Source: Echinococcus granulosus (taxonomy: Eukaryota; Platyhelminthes; Cestoda; Cyclophyllidea; Taeniidae). Taken from it: 64,000 nt of DNA. Shown in pieces: positions 13,792 through 28,900 of the stretch; the stretch's first letter is position 1, and every line of letters begins with the position of its first letter. Made by a program: the position numbers and the translations under genes. A model generated the notes under the pieces. The model worked only from the letters and a program-made list of their open reading frames with translations, did not search any database and was not told where the DNA came from. Where the stretch lies: contig NW_020170408.1 in assembly GCF_000524195.1 (NCBI RefSeq), positions 840,785 through 904,784 of the forward strand, in the 5' to 3' direction.

Positions 13792-13911
13792 AAGGGAGGG
13801 GGGGGGGGGGGAACCAAGTAAGGTCGAAATACCCTGGTGGAGTGATCTCTCTAAAAAAAATAGTTATAATATACAGAAGAAATGCGAGATGATTGCAGAT
13901 GAGCCAACTGT

Positions 13912-16900
13912 CTAATCAATTGTAAGATCAAACTCCTCGTAGGGCTTTAATTGAGAGTTGAACTCCTCCAGCCACTGCTCGTAGTTCTGCAAAAAAGACA
14001 GAAATGGGTGATGAATCTCATTCCAAGACAGCTAGGAGGTGTCGGCTCCCCTCCTCCCCCTGTCTCTCCAACTCCTTCACCCCAGTGGACTAGTGTCTGA
14101 TTTTTTTAAATGGAGGCAATTTCGGGACGTGAGGGTGTCCAACAGGAGATGCTCCCCACAGTTTCTTGGATCGTGAACACACCGCATCGACAAGGCTTGT
14201 GGTGCAGCCCGTAGTTGCGAGGCGCAGACAACGACGAATAACGAACGCCTCCACCGTATCCACGCCAATGGTCACAGCATGTTCAAGCTCAAATTTGCGT
14301 CCTAAATCACGCCATGGAAGTAGCGCAACAGTTAAATTGGAGCCAGCCAGTTCCCCAAATTTCGAGATAGAATGGTGTGGTTAGAGGTAAGGAACTACTT
14401 AACTAAAGTCGTCCGTTCCGGTTACCGCTGTGGCAATGTGACAGGCCTGTTGGCTAACCCTTCCCCAACCCCATTAGGTGAATCCAGATGCAGACGTCAC
14501 GTTGCGACCCCGTCAGGACTAAACCGTACAAAATTTGTTCAGCGATATAACGCCAAAAATGCTCGTTTGACAACAAAAGAAAATTGGAGACTGGACACAA
14601 GGAAAAGAAATACTTATGTAAAAGGGAAAAGAGGCGTAGAAACTCACCGAGGCGTCCTCGCTACGGGAACGATGGCGTGGTATCTTGGATCCGGACGTAG
14701 AAAGATTGCTAGAACCTGTGAACAAGGGGGTATGAAAAAAGTAGGCAACAGCTATACAGATCGGAAAGAGCATCAAGCTGTCTGTTTGGATGGTGAGATA
14801 AAAAACCGTCACCATAGCAGCACGTACGATGTATCGCAACAATGCCCACTGGGTAATGGTAGTTTTATTTTTGTTTTATCCATACAAGAATCCCAGTGGG
14901 ACAATGAAAGGCTGCCGCCGACTTGATGTGACGCTCAAACTACCGGGGCTGAATGACACCGAAAGAAACTTCAAGCCCATCTGAGTGATTGATATGGTCT
15001 TTGTGACAAGCACAAAACTTGGCTAATTGTCGGCAAAGGTTTATTTTAAAAACAACTTGTTGAACTAAGGCTCAGGAGCCATTACTCGGACAAAAGGGTG
15101 GGTTGGGATAAAAAGAGTACTTACCCCTTGAACCACTTGAGCGTTTAGGTATCGGAGAGAGCGGTTGGGCGAAGGAGATGCGACGCGCCTCACTGTGGAT
15201 CTTATCACCCACCTGATAGGCCGAAAGTGGTGGCCGAGGAGAAATGTTTGATATGTCCGCTAGTGGTGGTGCATCGTGGGCACTGCCCTCGTGAGGCATC
15301 ACTAAGTAGAGGAGGATAACAAATAGGCGGTTAGATGGACCAAGGAAGAATACGTGGATGGATACAAGGTGGAGTTCAAAGCCCTGTGCAGAACTCATCT
15401 GTCGTTTCAAGGGGTGGAAACTGGTGTGTCAATTATGAAAAAATTGCGCAATGAAAGCGAATTTACGGACTTCCGGCTACCGCTTCCCTTGACATTAGCC
15501 TTACAGACCCATTTACGTAGAACAGCAATGAGGTTAAAGTAAAAACCTTGACGTCCAGCGGCTACCGAAACCAGTCCCAAATGTCACAATGATTAGACAC
15601 AATGATTCCTGAACTACCGAAGAAAATGATCACCGTTAGCTGGTCCCTCGAGTCCTGCCATGTTGCATTGAAGGTAGCGACTATTCGTAGACCTCAAAAC
15701 TAAAGATATCATTTCGCAGACATCCTCGAGTGTGGATCTAGTCACACCACCCATTCCGGTATTTCAGATCGAATGGGGAGACCAATCACTAACAGAGGCA
15801 ACGGGGGATTTTATGCTGGAGACTGGCACGAGGTGAAGGATGGAAGAGTAGAAACCGAGTGGCTAGGTGGATCTCAGATGAATTAATAAATTAACAAACG
15901 AACAGAAGTAGACACCCAACCGAGAAAATATGCATATAATTGTTTAAGCCATAACTGCACCAAATGCCAACCAAAACCTATCAAGCACCTCAGAGGCAAG
16001 AGTCAACGGAAGCTAAAAAGGCAGCAGGGGTAAATTCCCCGGCTTCCAACCACCCCATTGTCAAACCTATTTGCGTTAAAATGCTACAAAATTAACTACT
16101 TAGATAACTGAATCCAAAGGAGTTCTAGGCCACAATTCTGGTATAGGGTAAAGCGAAACCTTAGCAAACAGTCAACGCTTCCTAAGGTTAATCCTAAGCA
16201 CCATATGGGTTAAACACCACCTGTCCCTGAATGTCCCCCGGAGTTCAATCTCAGGCAGACTTGCAATTTTTTAAGAGTTACTTGGGCAATGATTTTCATG
16301 GAGTTAACGCGTAAATAAATAAGCATGCAGTGTTGAGAAAGTTTTCAAACGATGCATAGACTTTCAAGTGCGGAAAACTTTTTACCAATTAATCCATTCT
16401 CTTTTATTTGGACTTCAGCACTTGAGAGTAAAGTAGTATTTCAAACACCATTGGAGGCCGAACTATTCTGACTAATTTCAAAATCAGAAATACAAAGTTC
16501 AAGGCTTCATAATCGCTAATAAGAATTCAGGCCAACCTGCGGTACTCTCCAACGGTGTGTTATTCGGCTTCACTGTCCGCGAGTCGAGTGGTGAGGCTAG
16601 GACTGAGAGACTCGACAGTCGGACAGCAGGATTGCCCGTGAGAATTTCACTCCTCTCGTCTGGTGGCGGGAGCGACAGAATTTGCGGCTGCATTCGTTGG
16701 GGGTGTTGTCGATCGGGCGTCGACGCACACTGCTGATTTGGAAGTGGCAGCCAAATGGTAGTCGCCGCTATCCGCGCTCGTTCACTCTCACTCATCGGTG
16801 CTGCACGGGACGAGGATGTCTGATCGGCTGCCGAAGCAGGTCGACGATAACTTCTCGACTAGCGCAAACCATGAGCTTCTATGTGTCATGAAGTGCAACG

Positions 16901-19900
16901 ATGCCCCAGTTAAATCATACCACAATCTCACCTTGGCAGTAAGTTTTCGACGCAAAATGTCGAATCCACTAAGAGCTGCGCGATTGGTTGAGCCCTCACG
17001 TCGAGTCGGGAAAAATTTGCGTTTCTTGTCAATCGATGAGATGGCCGCACAGGGAGCAGACGGGCTGCCAAAAATAGCAGCGGGTGCCTCGTTTTCGTCC
17101 TCACTTAACTCATAGGGATCCTCTGATCGCTCATCACGGGTCTTTCCCGCTTTCCTGCGCTTCGCTTTTGATGCTGAGAGCTATAAAGAAGAGAAGTTGT
17201 TACACTTGGGAGTCCTAGACTTACCGACTGAGAGGCATCCGGCAGCCCATTACGTGTCTGCCTTTCGGACTTCCTACTACTCGCAACTCCTTCAGAAGAT
17301 CGTGACTAAAATAAAAAAAGGTGGAAAAGTGAAAAATTATCTTTCTCTCAAAGCGAATCATTGACAAATAAAACGTCCTTACCGATACTGGTTGCTTTCT
17401 TGGCTTATTTGATGACTGCTTGCTCTGAGACTGTAATACATGCACCTTCCTGTTCCTTGAAGAACGTAGCTAAATAAAAAGAATAAAACAATAAAAGAAA
17501 TACTGACTGTTAAAAAACCACTGGGGCGGAAAAAAATGAATATTTTGTGAGCAGACTTACTTATGTTATAAAATAATGCAACTTATTATACATGTGTACA
17601 ATTAAACTAAGTCAAAACGGTTTGTGGAAAAAAAAGACAAATAAGATATCAACTAATTAATTTTAAATAAAAATGATTAGAAGAAGTTAGTGAGGCAGAA
17701 GTGACAATATTTAAAGAAATCAAATACTAACCACTCGATCTCTGGACGCAACGCTCCGTACTGAGGATCGAGATTTACCTTTACAACGAACTCGTGTAGC
17801 TGTTGACGATGACTTAACCCCGTTTTGGATTGTAAGAGAACTTCTAGATCGAGTAAGCTACAAATGGCACATTAGTGCATAGCTGGATAATGGGTCTTAA
17901 ATAATCCTAGTTTTATGCAAAGCATGTTTGAAAGCATTAGGGAGCAAAATATGAATAAGTGGAGCATACGGACGTATCATGACAAGAGATTTAAAGTTAG
18001 ATAATTTTACAGAATGAACAGCATTTACACTCGTTAAAAAGGAATCATTTCCTAAACAACAAAGTAGGAATAAACGTATTAAAGTAATTTTGATGCGAAT
18101 AACTACAAAAACATTTCCGTTCCTGCTGTTCATACCCTTCTCTCTGACGCCCTAGTCCTCATATTTCTGTTTGCGCGGCTCCACACCAACCTTTTAATTT
18201 ACGCGGACTTTTCCGCTTGATAAATAAACTCATTAAGCAACATTTACAAGCGTATACATCTTCTAAATCCAAAACACACAAAAATAATATAGCATCAAAT
18301 TATTTTGTTTATGTGCACAGATGGCAAAATTTGTCAATGCTTCATGTTAAGCTGATTCGTATTTGCGTTCTAACCCGCTGCCGGAATCCCTCTCATCATC
18401 TTTAAACGATACTGATAAACTGCTCTCCTATGCTCTGTGTCGCACTACAGAGTAGATGGACATCTTATTGTTGAGTCTATCATCCCTCTACCAGCTATTA
18501 ATGTAGTACGATGGTGGTTTATCCCCCGGTATTGGTGAGGCGCCACTTTTGTACCTTGAATTAGCCCTTTTGTACCTCGCTAAGTGGGCTGGCCTTTCGG
18601 ACCATGCTAATAGCCCAGACACCTTCTCTGTGCTGAATAGATATTCTCCCCGGGTATTGTGTCTTTTTTCGTCTCCAGGGGGCCTCGGGACGCTACAATT
18701 AATGTGGGCATCAGGAGGAACTCGGTGCAAGGCCATCGGTTTCTTTTTAAAGCATCAAAAATACCACCTTTTAGAAGTGTACAAAAATTTGAAAATTCTT
18801 TAATACTCTTTAATCTAAATATACAGAATTTGTCCCCTTACCTGGATATTTAATTTGAAGGTATGGCTTTTTACGCACAGATCATATTGTAGGGTGAGAT
18901 TCACCGGTCTCCTCTCCCCTGTTCCTAGTGTTCTTATAACAGCCCGAAATGATTTAATTTTGACGTATTTATTAAGGGGAAAAGATCAGGAGTAAAAGTA
19001 CAACGTTTGGGGAGGTGAAGAACTGCAATCACAACTAGGCACGGAAGGCGACAACCCTCTCACCAGATTCGAATTCCCAGGTCGCCTCCTCCCTGAAAGG
19101 TACATTAAAATAACATAAGTATTACAATATGGTAGCTGTAAATCAATACAGTGTTAGAGCTTTGGTAATTAGCGAGCAATTACTCTTTTTGTTTCGCTAT
19201 GTTGACTAGTTATTTGGAACCATCTCTTCCCGCGAATAACTGACTATACGGTAAGTGGGACGTTATCGTGTCAATAGGATGATTGATCATGTAATGCCTC
19301 CTTGCTTGAGCATGCCATCTAGGTGACAAGGCGTCAGATTACACCGCCCTCGTGTCTAGGCGGACGGCATTGGTTCCCAAGACGTCGAGGAACACTGATC
19401 CCACAGTTCCCTTCAACGTATCGCTAAGAGTCTTAAATGAAGTTGTAGTAACCGAAGTTTGTTTGAAAGAACACACTACTTGTTAATGCACAAAAGATTT
19501 GGGCTCATTAGTAGCACGTCCCGGAAGCCATGACGGCGAGTAAGAAGCATTCTTCCCGAAATGTTTATTATAAATTGATACAGATAACCGTGAAGTCAGT
19601 GTTTATTCATGATCCACAAATTTCCCAATTCACACCCCAGCCGCATCTACCATCTTTTGTTTCAAATTTACCTCTCTAGTGTCGCCTGCCTATATCGCAT
19701 GTGATCACCTCATTGGCCGGTGGTAAAACCAAGAAAGGGTGCTGCAAGAAATAGTGTGAGGATAGGTCTGAGGCACAATTCCCCCTCCCCTTCTTTCTCA
19801 TAAGTTAAATGCAGACATTTTCATCGGTCAATTTGCGGTACTAAGGAGTCGTTTGAATTAATAGACAAGTGACATCTCCAATTGTTGTCAATCGCCCTGT

Positions 19901-22900
19901 CTCACCAGTTGACAACAAGATGACTGCATTCTATACAGAGTGGGTAATGAGGAAGTAAAAGTAAAGTATAAACGCTAGTAATTAAAGTTAGGGTTTTCCA
20001 TGCCGCCCAGAGACATCCCAAAACATTCGGAACAGGTCAAGTCAGTAACTAATGAGATAGGAAAGTCTGCCAGGGCTGCAGACATCCCTTACAAGCGCCC
20101 ACCCACCCTATATCCCATGTAATACCCACAAAAGAAAATAAACTATTTTTGAAATGTACTACTTACTGGGTATGCTACCTATTAGAGAAGAGGTACACAC
20201 TCACACGTTTTTAATCACAAATACATTTTCTTTCATACTACGAAAAAGAAAGCGAGGAGCAAGATCAGAAAACACCGAAAAATGATCATCTCAAACTGTA
20301 CAGATTTGAAAGGAAGGAAGGTAAGGTAGAAATACGAGGGAGAGGGAGGTTGAGGAAAAGGCTTTAATCGGCGCCTCTCTGCTTTTCTCTATCACGTCGA
20401 CTCCAGGCCATCTGTTCCTCCGAAGCCGAGGGGCCATTCATCCTTGATACGGTCGAGGTGCGAAGATCCTCTACCAATTGTTGAACCGCCGTCCCGTCCG
20501 AATCTGCCGATGATATCCCTCGACTCGTTTCACCTTGTGAATGTATGGTATCACCGTGAGATAATTCACTTAAAAGTTACAGAACCAGATAATATGGAAA
20601 CCTACCACGTCCTTGGAAGAACAATGGGGACATGGGTGAGTTGTCTGTCCTATTGCGGATTCTCTAAAGGTAATTAGTGGAAGAAAAGAGAGTATACACC
20701 TAAAAATTATCATCACTGCAGATAAATGTTAGAGAAGGAGGGAGGAGGTGGATTAAACTGTCCTACCGATAGATTGAAGTAGGGACTGGGTTTCCGTCGA
20801 GTCTGACTGCGTTGTCGTAGGGTATCAAACCAAAAAAGTCGTTTGGGTTTGTCGGTAAAGGAACGAGATCGCGAGAGACTTCCCTAAAGTGGTAAACAAG
20901 GAACAGAGGAGCCAATGACATTGACCGGTTTGTTATCAAACTGAGCACTAAGACTTTGAGCTCATTTTAATCTACAATGCATGTTAGCTTATTTTTGACA
21001 AGAAAATTGCAAAAAAGAAGAAAATGGCTTTAAAATCAGTCTCACCTCGGATAGATCGGATTCATGGTTAGCTATGCCTAGATTTTCGAGGTCGAAAGGT
21101 TGACGTTTCTGCTGATTGGTTGCTAGGGCCTCTCGAAGAGCGACCTTGAAATGGAGAACGTTTAAAAGAATTAATGTGGATTTTCTGCCTTCGAAAAATA
21201 CAGCCTTCAAGGTCTTCCGTGTGCCGATAAAAAAAGGGAAAATAACGTCTATTTCTAGATTGGTGTGTCTTTCTGCGGCTTCTTGAAGAACTCAAAGGCG
21301 GTGAGAATGCCACTCTAAAGAGACCAGGAAAACGGATTTCTGTGGGTCATACTCAAAGAATCACCCATTTCCCTATATTACAAAAGCCTAGAATTAATGT
21401 AATTTGTACATCCTTCCGAATGAGCAACAGAATCATTGTATAATCAGACTTCATGTCTCAGGATTTGGTCTAAAGCACCTCAAAAGGCTCCACTGGGGAG
21501 GAATAAACAAAGGATCTACAAAGCCGAAGGAACTAACAATAGTAGGGCCGTGGCGTCATCTGTACATCTAGTTGCATATCCCTTCCACCAATACCTAGTT
21601 TCCATAAATCAACAAGAATTGAACTTACCTCCTGTCGCAAGCCATCCAGGTAGAGTTCACTGCTAACTGACTGAATAGTTCGCATGTACTGTCCGGCAAA
21701 GGATTCAGCTGAGGTGGTCTCCTCCTTCACCTCCACCGTGGATGAATTCAGTGCGTACGGTGCCATCTGCAAAAAGCAGAACATGAGGAATAGCCGCTTT
21801 TTCCTCACTCACCTCGGTACCTACCGGTACCACACTATTCACCGGCTGTGATTTCCCCTGGTTAAAATATTACACACTAGGCACAACACACCTCCAAATT
21901 TCTAAACGGCTGTTTGACATTTGAAGGAGGTGGGGTGTGCCAGAACTTCTGATCCTATTGTCGAAACAACTTTTAGGCGAGAAAAATAGCCGTAAAAGGA
22001 AGGATAGGCCGGAAACCTGTCCTATCTACGTGATGAGACGTAATGCTTCACTTCTTTATGTGTCTTTTGAAAATGTTTTATTTGGAAAGGATTGTTAGTT
22101 AACATTTAGGCGAGTGAGTGATTGACTGACTGATGAGGTGACGTTTAAGCTTCCATGCCTCAACAATTGATTAAGTGAACAAATTAGGCCTCAGTGAGTA
22201 TCCACATACCTAATCCTACTTGATTAACCTGGAGGGTGGGGGCGGAAAAACTCAGTGTTTAGAAACAGGTAGACTTCTTCGTGATTTGGATACAAGGTGT
22301 GATTAGCACATGACAAGGGCAAGCAGTCTCGAAAAAGGGAGATACTGTCTCACCCACACCCTCATCCTCACCCATCGCACTTCCTCATTCCTAGAACTTG
22401 AACAGATCTGACGGTTTTGATCAAACACCCAAAGAAATCTTTCAAAAAGCTTGAGGAAGGGAAAGAATGGTAAACATACTTGAGGTATTCCAGCCACAAA
22501 CTGATAAGCCACTCCTGTCCATAGCATCTCCTAAAATAACAGAGGGGACAAATACTTTAGGTGATAATTTAATGAAAGACAATATGGTTTTCTGTTAGTA
22601 GCACATACCTTTTCGTTTGAGACCATGCGAGAAAAGGGACTTTTGAAGAGATTTGAGAGGGCACTTCTTTTACAAATTCGTACACATATCCGCTTCCTCA
22701 ACACCAATGTCATTAATGTCGGCTTGCTCACAAGGATATGCACCTAAATATGGAAAGATTGTACTTATTTGTAAGTAAGTAGCATATGAGATGAGGGGAA
22801 AATAGTTTTAAATTTCATAAGAAAATGAAACACAATGAAATCAAGAAGCTCCGCCTAAACAATTTGATGCTTGTCATGGAAATTTGCAGACGTGTGCAAC

Positions 22901-25900
22901 TACTCCATCGATACTGCATTCTACTCCTCTTCTCGATTTTAGAAGGCTTCGCTTGAATTTGATGGAGTGGGCGTAACTCAAAAGGGAAAGGATGGGATGT
23001 AGAGGGGTAGAGGGGGGGGAAGCACTACCTCACTCTCCTCCTCTTCTCTTGAAAGCACTTCTAGTAGACTATCACTCTTTCTCGATGCACTACATCTTGG
23101 AAGGTTTTTACTGAGGCTGAAATCCGACAATTAAAGTTCAGCTGACAACACTTACAAATCCTTAAAATGAAGACAGTAGGTAATCGCACCTATATTTTTA
23201 TCTATATCATTCAAATTAATCCAATATTGAACAGGCATTATTGTGCCATGCTACTTTATTATGGCATATTAGTAGTATTGCGCACCAGTGTCGGTATTTT
23301 CCTAAAATCAAGAGGGATGGTTGTGACCTCCAGAAGAACCTTCCTGCTTCGACGTTTTCATGAAGAATTTCTGAACCTTTGAGAATGTTAGGCTCTTGCA
23401 CACTCCCTCCTGATTGGCTGCTATCCTGTATGGATGTATCTCGAGTCCAAGGTCAATCATTTAGTACAAATAAGCGAGACGCAGACTACTCGGGGATCTT
23501 TGACATTCTTTACAAGCCAGCCAGGTGTTAAGTTAGCGCACGCCATACTTTCTTGCCTACTCCTACCCATTTGTGTAGAGGTCATGTCCACCGCTTACTC
23601 TGATTGGGAACTTAAGAGCATTAGGGTCAAGGTTAAAAACACCAGTTTACACCGAAAAACCGCACTCATTTACCAGTGAGGTGCTTAAACTAGGGCTCCC
23701 TATGAAATGTACCTCAGGGAGGAATGCTCACAACGTAGTATATTATAACTCCAGCTGCGTGATTGGGGACCAGCCATCCAGGCCTTAGGAGTCCAGATAC
23801 CGTAGCCCGAATGCGACTCACCTTGACAATGAGGTAGATCCGCTCTGATGGGGGTGTAATTTTGTTGAGAAGGTCACTCTCATGTAAGTTGGAGTCCCAC
23901 GAGGCCAAGGCACCAATAAGGGTGGCATAAGTCTTGATTAATGGGAGAGTAACAAATGCCTTTCCTTCCTTTAAAGCTGCCTCTTCACCTTCGAGATAGG
24001 AGTGACCTCCTACCTTCAATGGCTTGTTAAATGTTCTGTCTAGGAGAAATTACGGAATTCATATTCAATTACCTCCACTGTTAGAGAGGTCACATTTGCC
24101 AGGGTCTTGATCGCCACTAGCTGGCATCACGGCCCGACATTTGCTTTAATCGTAAGGCCATCTAAGCGGGCTTCTTAATTTCTCCAATGTGTCACCACCT
24201 TGATGATATGAGGTGAGGTTACTAGTCTATTAAACAACTACATTGCTGCTTTATCCTTGAGTAAAAGTTCGCTCTCTCTTACCTCCAAGATCTGCAAATA
24301 CAAGAGGGGTGTGTTGTTCAAGGCCCGGTGGTGGGATTTCGGTGGCCGTGGCGCCAGGAAGATTGGAACCGGGTGCAGGCACAAGAATTGCGTCTCGCTC
24401 CAGGATTGATGAGACCCAACGGTTAAGCAGATAGCCTTCCTTTGCTTCATCTGCAGCCTCCTTTTCTCGTTTCTTTGCCAACTAGAGGGAAGTGGTAGAC
24501 ATAAGGCGTTCAGGTAACCTCGGGACAAAAGCAACTCACTGCTTGCAAATTACTCTGGAGATAAGACTGCCACTCATCCATGGCGTTGCACCACTTGCGT
24601 CGCACTGTCTCAAGATCGTATTCTTGATAGGAGTCGGGGGCGTTATGACTTTTAGGGTAATGGCTCAGCCCGTTTTCGAAATCAGCTACCGATCTTGTAA
24701 CACAGCCTACAGAAACCTAGTAAAAGGTGACTGCTTGTGAAATTAACAATAGCTACCTTAGAAACCGTTTCACAAAACAGAGGTAGAACACCTCTATCCC
24801 TTCGACTAAGATCGTTTGGACGAATTAGCACTCGAATGCGTCGATTCAGCCCCTGACGAAGTTGGTAAATTCCCCCAGTTTTGACATCTGAGGAGGGGAT
24901 TACGGGTACCTTCTTGAAATTCCCCTAAAAGAGTGATAAATGTACAAAATCTGAATATGCATAAGTGATAACGGTTAGCGCACCCTAGCAAATCGGTTTA
25001 ATTCCATCTTTTGGCAATAAAATTTAATTGATTCTTTGATTTCTTCGAAGAATTTTATTCGAGTTAACAATTCCAATTAAAAGTAAAATTAAAAAATTCG
25101 ATCTAATTAAAATCGACTACAAATTCTATTTTTCATCCACAGTTTTTTAAATTGGCGAAATTGTGAGCAGTGTTTGCTGTTTAAGGGAGGGATTTTGAGT
25201 TTTAGAAGGTCAAATTAAGAGAAAAGTGAACTGTTTGATAGAACTGGAATGAATTAATAAGTAGAAACAACTAAATAGCCAAGCTAGGTTTAAAGAAGTG
25301 GATAATTTGGAAACGAATAGCTTAGTAGTAATAAATTGTTAAATAAATTATGGTTGCTAATATAGGATACTCAAGTGTGCTCACAGCGTAATCGTTATGC
25401 AAGTCCAGAAACTACAGAGCAAAACCTGCAATATTTCGGTCTTCAAAATAGTTAACGTCATTATCGCATGCTCTAGGAACAAGTAAAAAACAGACTCTGA
25501 CCATTTTGCCTTTGACTGTACTACTAAGGAAGGATAAGAAACAATCGGAGGGAGTATTGCCTTATCAGAGCCTCCCAAGCGGCTAGTTTTGTGACATGAT
25601 TACCCGAGTTGTTAAAATAAAACCCCTTTATACTAATTTAACCATTCTGGATGTTTGGGCTGACCTTACGCCCTGATTTTTTCTTAGTCACGCCATCTTA
25701 CCTCCAGAAGGTGGATCTTAGTTCCGATTGCTTGCCCTACAACCTGCTCCACACCAAACACAGATAACCTTAAAGAAATGAGATGATAGATGCCTTGAGA
25801 GGTAGGTAAGCGCCGACGATGTGCCAGTTTGCTTAACGCACGTTGAGATATGAAAAAAAAACACTTTAAAAAGTGAGGAGGAACTTCTTAACTCCTACAC

Positions 25901-28900
25901 ATAAACTCCTCTTCTAACTACCACCACTTAAACTAGAGCCTAGCTTCTACTCATTTTATCTCTCTCCAAGAGTTAGAATTCTTTCATTGTGACTTACATC
26001 TTCCATCAATTCTTCAATAGATACCCAGAAATCCACTCTTCGCTGAACCCTCAACCAATCCTCAGCCAGTCGTGTAGCCACTTCATTGGGAAGTCCATTT
26101 GTGGGAGAAGCACCAGCGGCTAATGTTTGAGAGCCCTGAAGTGACGGTTTCCGTTTGTCCGCTAGATCAGACTTGTAGCGACGTAATTTCATTGTTCGTA
26201 TCTGTGGTGGACTGTTAGCCCGTTGAAGCTGCTGATCCGCGATCTGTCGATTGGTGTTTAGATACGATTGAACTCTATTTGTTGTTATACGTCTAAGGAG
26301 GGTGTTGCTTTTTGGTTCTTGAAGGTTTCCATACACCTCAAGGAGAAAATAAGAATGAATTAGAACGTCACACTTCGTTTACTTTCTCAGGACTTATCTT
26401 GTAGTTGAAGGTTGCATCAAATCACTCAGAACGGAGCAAGTTTAAGCTCCCACATTGATTGTAACTTAGTCATTTAAAAATAAGTCAGGCCTTACATACT
26501 TAAAAAAAAGTCTTTAAAATTCCCACGATGGTGCATTCAAGTACGTCAGTGAAGATAAATAAAACTAAAACTCCGCAAAAAACTGAGCCAGTTCGTGGAA
26601 CCTGGGGATGATTTAATTGTGTAGATCTGCAATATTCAAAGACGAAGGCGGCTGGCAATTTCTTGAGCTAAGCTCTTAGGACATCAGGAAGTCTACTGAC
26701 AAAGTTTGCAGTAGTATGGCGCATCCTATTAATTCATTGTGGTTTTTTGTAAATAGTAACTGCAAGACTCCATAAAATTGCTTTTGTTTGCTGAAAGTCA
26801 TAAACACTATCTGTGGCCGTTTTTCAATGGGTTCCAATCTTACTGCGGGCTTCACTTTTGGCCCAGGGCGCTCCTGTGGGTGTCAAGTGCCAAGAAAAGG
26901 TGTCAAGCTTCACTTAAAGGAGAAAATCAGGAGTTTGAAAAAATGTCACTCTTCTTTTCTGAAGTAGAGACACTCCAATGGGTCGGTTTTTTGACGATAT
27001 GAGCTGTGAGCTCCTGCATTGTCTTGCAAGAAGAGGACTTTCTCCGCTCTAATTTGTCATCTTTGAGTAAGTTCTGTATCTCCTTCAGTAGGAAAAGAAT
27101 TTCGTCTCCAGTTTACCACACAGCCACACACACACTCATGAAGCAGGCACAGTCTTGTAGGAACGAGGTAACGAACACCTTAGATGTGTGTGGTGGGTAG
27201 TGGGTGAATCGTTTGTAGCTACCAGCCAATGAGAAGTTACCTTTCAGGCCATAAAAAAAGGAATCATTTCTCACCACGAGTTAGTCACTCAGTCGGTCGG
27301 CAAACAGCCCTTTTGCAGTGTAGAGGTGAGCTCCTTAGTCATCAGTTAATGGCAAGTGGATGGGGCAGATTAGCTGGCTAGCTTTCCATTTCAAAATAGA
27401 GAGTAGTTTAACTACGCAAGCTATTCTGTTCCCCTAGATCCAGATCACCACCTTGTAGTTTACCGGCCTTCCTATGCTCTATCCGAGCTTATTTTCAGCG
27501 GGACGATGGAGGGGCTTATTTGTGGTATGGGTGATTGAACCCGGTCAATATAAACAAGAAGTCTGATTTTGGCACCCAGATGGAGGGAGGTTAAACCTGG
27601 GCAAATCACCAACATAATGGGCAACAGGAGTGAAGCCTGATTTTGGCAATAAGTCAATTTGTTCGGTGAGGAGACAGCTGATAGGTGGAGAGCTGAATCT
27701 ATTAAAGGTGTCACTTGGAGGCATCTACCCGACTTGAGTAGTGTCAAATCGGTGGATTTTCACAGGACAAATTTACAGAGAGGTAAAAAATGGGCTTCGG
27801 CCAAAAAACGAATGGGGTGGGAGATAAGATGTGATTCTCTTGTTTTAGTTGATGCGGAAGTGTCACAGCGCTAGAAGAAACAGAGAAGAGGGGTGCCATG
27901 ACGCTCCATGTATGTCACATCTAATGACAACTACCGGCACAACCTTTCATTTGCAGTCGAAATCGCCTCAGATTGTGTACAATTACCCGCTTTTGTTTTG
28001 GCAATGATCAAAGATTAATATTTTTGGAAATGTTACAAATGTATAAAAGTGTTTCACCTCAATGGAGAGCGCATAATCCGCAAGGCTGTTGAGAGTCTGG
28101 CGATTGAGGGGAAGATGAAAGGTGCGTTTGTGATCAAAGACACAGCGTTCAGCGCGTTCGTACTCTCGGATTGTGGGATCTGGAAGTGGCGCCTGGGCTG
28201 AAAACGACTCACGTTTGGGGAGCACAACAATCGGTTCCTCCACTCCAAGCATTTGGTAGTGGCAGAGGATCATCTTTGCAAAAGAATGCGGAATACCAAT
28301 GGCCCCATGAATTGTAACTCGCACCTCCAACACGTTTCTAGGGTAATGAGATACAAGTACATAAACAAGAGCCTTTTTAAAAGACGCAAGCGGTGAAAAA
28401 ATGTTTTTGTATCAAAAGGCTGTTTAACGTTAGGAATAAGACGTATCACCCGTAGTAAAGCATTGCTTAGTTGGTGTGTAAACCTGCGAAATGCAGTACC
28501 CCTAATTTTTAAGAAGTGTGTCCGGCATAGTATCAAAGTGTAAAATAATAGTGATATATTGAGGGGTGCACCGCTCTCAGTCCTTCAAATTGAGCATATC
28601 AATCAAGAAAGTGACAAAAAGGAGGGCTAACTAACCCTCCAAAATCGCAGAGTTCTCGATCCACAAGGTCTGAAACACCTGCCGAAACACCAGGCTGCTG
28701 GGATCTGGAGACTTCTGAGCAGATGGCTGTTGTCAGCTCAACACTTACGCGTCCAGACACCTTAAAAGGGTCGAGCAAGGATTGCTAATTGAGGATACGA
28801 TTTTTAGGCTACCGCTGGCACCCTAGATCCTTCTGTTTTCAGCAAAAAATAATAGGTTTCCCTACTTTCTGCATAGACAATGCTCACACGCATCTACTGA

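Larger units (their letters stand above)
13318..13911. other. Intergenic region between converging PITP and KIF13-like genes
   Basis: This 594-base stretch separates the two stop codons. It holds no coding exon that I can see. It contains the candidate PITP poly(A) signal at 13786, an opposite-strand candidate at 13432-13437 (AATAAA on the minus strand) and a poly-G run at about 13798-13811. If both signals are used, the two 3' UTRs overlap. Confidence 0.55.

Noticed and set aside
14090..14385. Minus-strand open frame of about 98 codons ending KKIRH between KIF13-like exons
   Set aside because: It lacks an acceptor of the right phase and has no family resemblance. Exon 14715-14648 joins directly in phase to the terminal exon 13986-13912.
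25702..25768. Exon-like segment (LSVFGVEQVV...) in a KIF13-like intron with good splice sites
   Set aside because: It is 67 nt and does not fit the phase-0 junction between exons 26336-25998 and 24924-24757, which already join to match the family.
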